NCBI GenBank assembly: GCA_016705245.1
Contig: JADIYM010000010.1
Coordinates: 40,001-104,000, forward strand
DNA from: Blastocatellia bacterium
Lineage (GTDB): Bacteria > Acidobacteriota > Blastocatellia > UBA7656 > JADIYM01
Length of the DNA stretch: 64,000 nt
Direction: 5' to 3'
In this document: piece by piece, positions 54,183 to 64,000 of the stretch
Numbering within the stretch: position 1 is the stretch's first letter
How the letters are laid out: each line of letters starts with the position of its first letter
Program-made: the position numbers and the translations under genes
The notes under the pieces: generated by a model
Told to the model about the DNA's origin: nothing
The model's database searches: none
What the model saw: the letters and a program-made list of their open reading frames with translations, nothing else

Positions 54183-54779
54183 ATGTCAACCAAGAAGAAG
54201 CATCGATTTACCCCGGCTGAGTACCTCGAGCTCGAGCGGGCGGCCGAAGTCAAGAGCGAGTTCATCAACGGCGAGATCTTCCAGATGTCGGGAGCGAGCC
54301 GACGGCACAACCTCATTGTGACCAACATTGTCCGCGAGTTGAGCACGCAACTTCGGGGTCGTCCGTGTGAGACCTATGCCGGCGACATGCGTGTTCGAGT
54401 GTCGGACGCCGGACTGTACACGTACCCGGATGTGGTGGCAGTTTGCGGCAAACCGAGTCTCGAGGATCGGCACTTCGACACGTTGATGAATCCGACGCTC
54501 ATCGTCGAAGTAATCTCTCCGTCGACCGAGGCGTACGATCGCGGTCGCAAGTTCGAGTTCTACCGAAAGCTTCCATCATTGCGTGAATATCTCGTCGTAT
54601 CGCAGGACGCTCCGCACGTTGACCGGTTCGTCGTAGACGATCTCGGCCGGTGGTCGCTCACGGACGCATCGGGGCTCGAAGACTCGCTCGAGCTGACGAG
54701 CGTTGGCTGCTCCCTTCGACTTGCGGACGTCTTCGATCGGATCGAGTTCGAGGTCGATGACACTCAGGCACCCGCTTAG
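54183..54779 (+). CDS. Uma2 family (DUF820) PD-(D/E)XK endonuclease-like protein
   Basis: 198 residues. Pattern TPAEYLELERAAEVKSEFINGEIFQMSGAS, YPDVVAVCG (metal Asp), LIVEVISPSTEAYDRGRKFEFYRKL (Glu and Lys of the nuclease core), REYLVVSQDAP. Uma2 proteins are common, multi-copy in cyanobacteria and others, with nuclease fold and unknown role, possibly mobile or toxin-like. Single copy here. Confidence 0.93.
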   Translation: MSTKKKHRFTPAEYLELERAAEVKSEFINGEIFQMSGASRRHNLIVTNIVRELSTQLRGRPCETYAGDMRVRVSDAGLYTYPDVVAVCGKPSLEDRHFDTLMNPTLIVEVISPSTEAYDRGRKFEFYRKLPSLREYLVVSQDAPHVDRFVVDDLGRWSLTDASGLEDSLELTSVGCSLRLADVFDRIEFEVDDTQAPA

Positions 54780-54835
54780 CAGCCGAGCCTCGTGAATCCG
54801 CTGCCCTCTCTAGCCGAGCGAAACGCAGGGTCTGG

Positions 54836-57316
54836 ATGCGACGCGTGACCGGGCTCTTCGACAAATACGTCGAGGTCGCGGTGCCGCTCAACGTGCGGCA
54901 GACATACACCTACCGGCTGCCGGCGACGCTGGCATCGGAAGCTGAACCGGGCTGCCGCGTTCTCGTCCCGGTCCGCAACACGATCGTGACGGGATTCGTC
55001 GTCGCCATCCACGACGAGCCGGGTGAGGGCCTCGAGCCTTCGTCGATCCGAGACGTCGAGCAGCTCGTCGATGAGGCGCCGATCCTCACGGGAGAAATCC
55101 TGCGGCTCACTCAGTGGGTCGCGGATTACTACCACGCCGCATGGGGCGAATGTCTGAAGGCCGCACTTCCGGCGGGCCTCGCGATGACTAGTGAGGTCGT
55201 TCTCACCATCACCGACGTCGGTCGTGAGGTCCTCCGCACGGCGACCACTCGTCGCGCCGAATCGGCGATCATGCGTGCTCTCGCGCGGCTCGGGGAGGCG
55301 GACGGCGGCGAGGTGCACGTTCGCGACCTGCTCGACGACGCGACGCCGGCGCGGGCGTCCGCCATCGCGCGAGAGCTGGACCGCAAGGGCTTCGCGCGCA
55401 TCGCGCGGCGCGCCGGCGAGGCCCGCGTGCAACCGAAACGCAGAAACGTGGTGCGTCTCGTCGAGGGAGTTGGCGCCGATGACGGCGGCCGCACGACCGA
55501 GGCCCAGGAACGGGTGGTCGCCGAGCTCACCCGCCGTGGCGGGTCCACACCGCTGTCCGTCCTGCTCGACGCCACGGGGGTGAGCCCGTCGGTCATTCGA
55601 ACCCTCGAGCGGCGCGGTCGGGTCGAGGTCGTCATCGAAGAAGTCCGGCGGGATCCGCTCGCGAACGCCTCGATTCCTGTCGTCTTCGACGTCGAGTTGA
55701 CGCTCGACCAGGCGTGCGCCGTGACCGAGATCTCCACGGCGATCGCCGAAGGCGGATACAAGGCATTCCTGCTGCACGGCGTGACCGGCAGCGGCAAGAC
55801 CGAAGTCTACATTCGGGCCATGCGCGCGGCATACGAGCGTGGCCAGTCGGCGCTCATGCTCGTACCCGAGATCAACCTCACGCCGGTCTTCTCACGCCAG
55901 CTATCGGCACACTTCGGCGATGCCGTTGCGATCCTTCATTCGAATCTCTCGGACGGCGAGCGTCTCGACGAGTGGCGCCGCATACGTCGCGGAGAAGCCC
56001 GGATCGTGATCGGGACGCGCTCGGCCGTCTTCGCGCCACTCGTCGATCTCGGCGTCGTGGTTGTCGACGAGGAGCACGAGACGAGCTACAAGCAGGACGT
56101 CTCTCCGCGGTACAACGGCCGCGACACGGCGGTCGTGCGCGCCCGCGGCGCCAACGCCGTGTGCATTCTCGGAAGTGCGACGCCGTCTCTCGAGACTTAT
56201 CACAACGCGCACGTCGGGAAGTATGAGTACGTCCGGTTGCCCGCTCGTGTTGGGGACCGGCCGCTCGCGTCCGTTGACATCGTCGACATGTGCGACGTGT
56301 TCGCCGCGGCCGGCAGGCAGGTCACGTTTTCCCCACGGCTTCTCGAGGCGATCCGCGATACCGTGTCACGCCGGGAACAGGTGATGGTGCTGCTGAACCG
56401 CCGCGGTTTCTCGGCGTTCCTGATGTGCCGGAGTTGCGGGCTGTCGATCCAGTGCCCGAACTGCGATGTCACGCTGACGTTTCATCGGGCGCAAGCCAAA
56501 CTCGTCTGTCATTACTGCAATCACCAGCAGGGCGTGCCATCCGGATGCCCGTCTTGCGCGGGGGCATTCATTCACTACGTCGGCGAGGGGACGGAACAGA
56601 TCGAATCCAAGCTCCTCGAATCGCTTCCGACGGCGCGCATCGCGCGTCTCGATCGTGATGCAGCGCAACGTCGCGGCGCCTATGACCGGATCATCGCCGA
56701 GTTCTCGTCCGGGGCCATCGACGTGCTCGTCGGGACGCAGATGATCGCGAAGGGTCACGACTTCCCGAACGTCACGCTTGTTGGCGTGGTCTCGGTCGAC
56801 GCGGGCCTTGCCATGCCCGACTTCCGGGCGGCGGAGAGGACGTTTCAGCTCCTGACGCAGGTTGCCGGACGCGCGGGTCGCGGTGCCTCACCGGGCCTCG
56901 TCCTCATTCAGACGTCGCACCCGCATCACTATGCGATTCGATTCGCGCAGCAGCAGGATTACGAGGGCTTCTACGAACGGGAGATCGAGTTTCGGCGGGC
57001 GATGAGTTATCCGCCGTTCACTACCCTGATCAACTGCTTGATACAGGACGAAGATCTCGGGAAGGCGCGTACGCTGGCGCAGGCGCTTGCGACGGCGCTC
57101 GTTCGCGCCGGTGAGGGTCGCAGCCTGAGAGTGCTGGGACCGGCGCCGGCGCCGATCTCACGGATCAAGAATCGTTACCGCTGGCAGGTTCTCGTGAAGG
57201 CGAGGTCGAGGCCCGATGCCAGGGACGTTCTGGACCTCGCACTTGCGAGTCTCGGTGAGAAACACGCGGCGTTACGCGCTCTGACGATCGAAGTGGATCC
57301 GGTGAACCTGATGTGA
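54836..57316 (+). CDS. priA: Primosomal protein N' (replication restart helicase)
   Basis: 826 residues. N-terminal 3'-DNA-binding domain (VEVAVPLNVRQTYTYRLP), Walker A HGVTGSGKTEVY, Walker B VVVDEEHE, GSATPSLET, a zinc-binding insertion with eight cysteines (CRSCGLSIQCPNCD ... CHYCNHQQGVPSGCPSC) and QVAGRAGRG. Reloads DnaB at stalled forks. rarA, another fork-rescue gene, is 19 kb away. Confidence 0.97.
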   Translation: MRRVTGLFDKYVEVAVPLNVRQTYTYRLPATLASEAEPGCRVLVPVRNTIVTGFVVAIHDEPGEGLEPSSIRDVEQLVDEAPILTGEILRLTQWVADYYHAAWGECLKAALPAGLAMTSEVVLTITDVGREVLRTATTRRAESAIMRALARLGEADGGEVHVRDLLDDATPARASAIARELDRKGFARIARRAGEARVQPKRRNVVRLVEGVGADDGGRTTEAQERVVAELTRRGGSTPLSVLLDATGVSPSVIRTLERRGRVEVVIEEVRRDPLANASIPVVFDVELTLDQACAVTEISTAIAEGGYKAFLLHGVTGSGKTEVYIRAMRAAYERGQSALMLVPEINLTPVFSRQLSAHFGDAVAILHSNLSDGERLDEWRRIRRGEARIVIGTRSAVFAPLVDLGVVVVDEEHETSYKQDVSPRYNGRDTAVVRARGANAVCILGSATPSLETYHNAHVGKYEYVRLPARVGDRPLASVDIVDMCDVFAAAGRQVTFSPRLLEAIRDTVSRREQVMVLLNRRGFSAFLMCRSCGLSIQCPNCDVTLTFHRAQAKLVCHYCNHQQGVPSGCPSCAGAFIHYVGEGTEQIESKLLESLPTARIARLDRDAAQRRGAYDRIIAEFSSGAIDVLVGTQMIAKGHDFPNVTLVGVVSVDAGLAMPDFRAAERTFQLLTQVAGRAGRGASPGLVLIQTSHPHHYAIRFAQQQDYEGFYEREIEFRRAMSYPPFTTLINCLIQDEDLGKARTLAQALATALVRAGEGRSLRVLGPAPAPISRIKNRYRWQVLVKARSRPDARDVLDLALASLGEKHAALRALTIEVDPVNLM

Positions 57317-57398
57317 TTGACGCACGGTCAAAACACGCCCCGGAACCCGGAGCGGAAGCGACGGGCCGACTGTGGACACCACGTCGTGTGTGACCAGG

Positions 57399-57474
57399 CT
57401 CGGCCCCTCGCTGCGCTCTGAGCGTGTCCCACAGTTTGTGCTGGACACGGACAGAAGTGCAGCGAGGGGCCGAC
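57399..57474. repeat. Palindrome, family II, short arms
   Basis: Arms 57399-57419 and 57456-57474: CTCGGCCCCTCGCTGCGCTC against GTGCAGCGAGGGGCCGA. Confidence 0.75.
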
Positions 57475-57547
57475 CGAGCGCTCGAGCTGGTGGTGGCGGA
57501 CGCAAAAGGATCGGGCGAGCGGTACAACCACTGGGCGGGAGATGCAA

Positions 57548-57652
57548 GGCCGGCCGCTCACTGCGTTCGCGGTTCTGGGACGTGCGGTCGGGAGAGCGGT
57601 CCCCGTCGGCCGCAGGCCGACCCGGAACCGCGAACGCAGTGAGCGGCCGGCC
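57548..57652. repeat. Palindrome, 29-bp arms, CACTGCGTTCGCGG type
   Basis: Arms 57548-57577 and 57624-57652 are near-exact reverse complements (GGCCGGCCGCTCACTGCG). A variant between families I and II: keeps the outer GGTTCTG/GGAACC and a different middle. Confidence 0.85.
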
Positions 57653-57773
57653 GTGGTGAGCGCTCACGTCGGTGGTTGCGGATGCAGGCGGATCGGGCGT
57701 GCACCGCAATGTGGCAAGTCTTCATGAACGCGACACAGATGCCCGTGTCCAGCCGATTTGATTATGGGTAAAG

Positions 57774-57877
57774 GTCAGCGCTGCGCTCGGGGTTCTGGGT
57801 CAAACGGGGCGCGTTCCCACGGGCCGTCAAAACAGACCATCGCCGACCCAGAACCCGGAGCGCAGCGACGGGCCGAC
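57774..57877. repeat. Palindrome, family II
   Basis: Arms 57774-57801 (GTCAGCGCTGCGCTCGGGG...) and 57845-57877 (GACCCAGAACCCGGAGCGCA...), loop about 43 bp. Confidence 0.8.
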
Positions 57878-57954
57878 TGAGGACATCTAAGGCCGCGAGT
57901 TGAACGACAGCCCCTCGCTGCTCTCCGGGTTCTGGCCTTCCAGGTGCGGTCGCT

Positions 57955-58470
57955 CTACAGCAACGGGTCGATGATCTTCGTCAACCGATTCACGAATGCC
58001 GCTTCACGATCGAATCCGCCGACCGGCCTGGAAGCAAGCGTCCCTGCGGCATCAAGAACGACCACAGTCGGAAGTTGCGGACGGCGGCCCGTGCTCAACG
58101 ACCCGAGAACCTGACCAGTCGGGTCCCGCATCACGCGTCCCGAGAAGCCGTTTTTCTTCGCGAACTGCGCCAGCGCTGCGTTCGTGACCTGGCCCTCCGG
58201 ATCCAGACTGACCCAGATCACGTCGACATTGCGGCCCGTGTATCGCTCCGACAGTTGCTGGAGTACGGGAAGCTCCTCCGGGCTTTGCGGATCTAGCACC
58301 CCGCCAAAAAAGAGCACCGTGACCCGACCGCGAAGTTGCGACGCGTCAACCGTACTGCCGTCGACTGAGCGAAGCGTCCCTGTCAGTCCCTGGGCAGACG
58401 CTGTCGCCGCACCGAACACCAGGACTGTCAGGGCTGCGGTCACAAATGCACATCGTCGGATCGTCTTCAT
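57955..58470 (-). CDS. TlpA/AhpC-fold exported protein lacking the CxxC motif
   Basis: 171 residues from ATG 58470 (GGAG 10 bases upstream; another ATG three codons earlier). Signal peptide ending TASAQG. Thioredoxin fold visible: LRGRVTVLFFGG, ISLDPEG-like VSLDPEG, LPTVVVLDAAG. Where redox members have WCxPC this protein has GVLDPQSPEELP, so no active cysteines. Probably a structural or binding thioredoxin fold. Downstream of the P460 gene on the same strand (81 bp). Confidence 0.82.
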   Translation of the reverse strand: MKTIRRCAFVTAALTVLVFGAATASAQGLTGTLRSVDGSTVDASQLRGRVTVLFFGGVLDPQSPEELPVLQQLSERYTGRNVDVIWVSLDPEGQVTNAALAQFAKKNGFSGRVMRDPTGQVLGSLSTGRRPQLPTVVVLDAAGTLASRPVGGFDREAAFVNRLTKIIDPLL

Positions 58471-58551
58471 GTTCGCCATTCTCCGTCAACCGCGGATCAA
58501 GTACCACCCTGGGCGTGTGATGCCGCCATTCTCCGCAACGTTGCGGCAGCG

Positions 58552-59100
58552 TCACTTGCCCGACGCCTCGCGTGGCAGCACGGCCACCTTGGGACCCGAC
58601 ACGTGGCAGCCGGCGCAGTCGGTTTGGGGCTCGATCGGTATCTCGCGCCCGGTGTCATCGTAGCTCGCATAACCCCATCCTCCCGTCGCGGCGTACCTCT
58701 CCGGATCGAGCACCATGAGGTTCACACGCACGAGCCTTCCGGGCGAGACTCCTGACGGCTCGACGACCGCTTCGTGAACGAACTGCGCAAACTTTAACCC
58801 GCGGTCCGCCGTCCGTCCTTCCTCGATGAGTCGCGCCGCAAAGGGATTCGCCAGCACGATCCGGAAACCGTCGAATCCGTCGGCCGTGCCCGTGGCGTAC
58901 CTCGACGCAACGTATGACCAGCGCTTCGGATTCTTCGGGAACGACAGATCAGTATTGATCTGCCGGTCAGGCTCGACGTCGATAAGGAGCTCGCCCTCCT
59001 GACGGGGCGTACACCCGGCAGCAACGGACACGACGAGCCCGAACGCGGCGCAACGCAGGCGAAAGCGGAGTGCCTTCGACCTGCGTTGCAATGCGTTCAT
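58552..59100 (-). CDS. Cytochrome P460 family lipoprotein
   Basis: 182 residues. Signal with lipobox-like VAAGC. Body matches the P460 pattern: FPKNPKRWSYV, FRIVLANPFAARLIEEG, YAATGGWGYASYDDTGRE, then the c-type heme site CAGCH (162-166). In ammonia oxidisers P460 oxidises hydroxylamine or detoxifies NO; its role here is open. It begins 13 bp after the rpoC stop on the same strand, so may be read through from rpoBC. Confidence 0.85.
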   Translation of the reverse strand: MNALQRRSKALRFRLRCAAFGLVVSVAAGCTPRQEGELLIDVEPDRQINTDLSFPKNPKRWSYVASRYATGTADGFDGFRIVLANPFAARLIEEGRTADRGLKFAQFVHEAVVEPSGVSPGRLVRVNLMVLDPERYAATGGWGYASYDDTGREIPIEPQTDCAGCHVSGPKVAVLPREASGK

Positions 59101-59113
59101 CGGTGCTCGGCCG

Positions 59114-63313
<4,200 letters not shown>

Positions 63314-63374
63314 TGCTTGTCGATCTCCTCGGAGCGGCAGCCTCCCGGCTGCCGCGTCCATAAAACGGCCGTCC

Positions 63375-64000
63375 TTACTCTTCGTCCTGATGCATCAGCT
63401 CGACATCGAGACACAACGACTGCAGCTCGCGGATGAGCACGTTGAACGACTCGGGAACGCCCGGGTCGAAATCGGCCTCACCCTTGACGATGGCCTCGTA
63501 GATCTTCGAGCGACCAGCGACGTCGTCCGACTTCGCGGTGAGCAGTTCCTGAAGTATGTGCGCGGCGCCATACGCCTCGAGCGCCCACACTTCCATCTCA
63601 CCGAATCGCTGACCGCCGAACTGCGCCTTGCCACCCAACGGCTGCTGGGTAATGAGCGAGTAAGGTCCAATTGATCGTGCGTGGATCTTGTCGTCGACCA
63701 GGTGCGAGAGCTTCAACATGTAGATGTAGCCCACGGTCACCCGCTGTTCGAATGCGTCTCCCGTCATTCCGTCGAACAGCATCGTCTTGCCGGACTTGTC
63801 GATCATCCTTGGCCGGCCCTGCGACTCGAGCTCCAAGCCTGCCTTCTCGATCGTCTCCTTGATCTCGAGCTCGGTTGCGCCGTCGAACACCGGCGTCGCG
63901 AAACTCAGGCCGAGTGCCGCGGCAGCCCACCCGAGATGGGTCTCGAGGATCTGTCCGACGTTCATTCGCGAAGGAACGCCGAGCGGATTGAGAACGATCT
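63375..64000 (-). CDS. rpoB: DNA-directed RNA polymerase subunit beta, C-terminal part
   Basis: C-terminal 208 codons; the 5' part lies beyond the window edge. Reads IVLNPLGVPSRMNVGQILETHLG, then GKTMLFDGMTGDAFEQ, GYIYMLKLSHLVDDKIHARS and QQPLGGKAQFGGQRFGEMEVWALEAYGAA, the invariant beta-subunit C-terminus. Upstream partner of rpoC. Confidence 0.98.
   Translation of the reverse strand, partial: IVLNPLGVPSRMNVGQILETHLGWAAAALGLSFATPVFDGATELEIKETIEKAGLELESQGRPRMIDKSGKTMLFDGMTGDAFEQRVTVGYIYMLKLSHLVDDKIHARSIGPYSLITQQPLGGKAQFGGQRFGEMEVWALEAYGAAHILQELLTAKSDDVAGRSKIYEAIVKGEADFDPGVPESFNVLIRELQSLCLDVELMHQDEE

Larger units (their letters stand above)
57317..57954. other. Long convergent intergenic region made of palindromes
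   Basis: 638 bp between priA and the thioredoxin-fold gene. It contains three palindromes (57399-57474, 57548-57652, 57774-57877) and single arms at about 57345-57370 and 57908-57936. No plausible gene. Confidence 0.8.

Noticed and set aside
52870..54189. 439-codon minus-strand frame
   Set aside because: Antisense shadow of mpl.

Overview
The window is 64 kb of GC-rich bacterial chromosome with about 50 protein genes, no rRNA, tRNA or CRISPR array that I could find, and no recognisable phage or IS element. TonB, lipoprotein signals, an outer-membrane strand protein, Mpl (murein recycling) and a CusF-like protein point to a Gram-negative cell envelope. The bacilliredoxin YtxJ, the DUF1800/DUF1501 pair, many Hanks-type kinases and secreted proteases, and very abundant intergenic palindromes would fit an uncultivated Acidobacteriota-like lineage; that placement is inference only.

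Layout. 1-722: 5' part of purA (minus). 951-8349: six co-directional genes (DUF971, dienelactone hydrolase, DUF6941-like, anti-sigma-like zinc finger, TPR-CHAT protease, secreted subtilase); the last four look like one proteolytic or signalling cassette. 8524-9626: site-2 protease and a small membrane protein. 10152-13610: M48 protease and an S9 peptidase. 13754-16418: response regulator, CusF-like protein, DUF1304, and an 8-TM protein coupled to a 78-aa protein. 16491-22160: a 1889-aa fusion of a kinase lacking the catalytic Asp, an AAA ATPase, TPRs and two tandem family-5 solute-binding domains. 22355-26018: SanA-like protein, a lysine-rich microprotein, GNAT, KptA, HD hydrolase and a small membrane protein. 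26040-33049: zinc-ribbon metallopeptidase (frameshifted), DUF1800/DUF1501, and an SBBP-repeat protein. 33213-37121: cysS, rarA and an RlmI-like methyltransferase. 37245-42295: heme-degrading factor, TlpA, outer-membrane strands, CDF transporter and TonB. 42565-48704: membrane GT-C-like protein plus GT2, a receptor kinase with a very long activation loop, and EamA. 48726-57316: peroxiredoxin, recX/ytxJ, second subtilase, mpl, Uma2 and priA. 57955-64000: rpoB-rpoC followed directly by a cytochrome P460 and a thioredoxin-fold protein without CxxC.

Two features run through the window. First, at least 15 long palindromes (arms about 20-55 bp, several sequence families) sit between genes; six of the eight convergent gene junctions carry one and the other two gaps are only about 21 bp. 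Second, four genes, including essential cysS, are broken by single-base indels, several in short homopolymers, which suggests consensus errors in the assembly rather than gene decay. The best candidates for something undescribed are the kinase/AAA/TPR/SBP5 fusion with its small and membrane partners, and the zinc-finger/CHAT/subtilase cassette.
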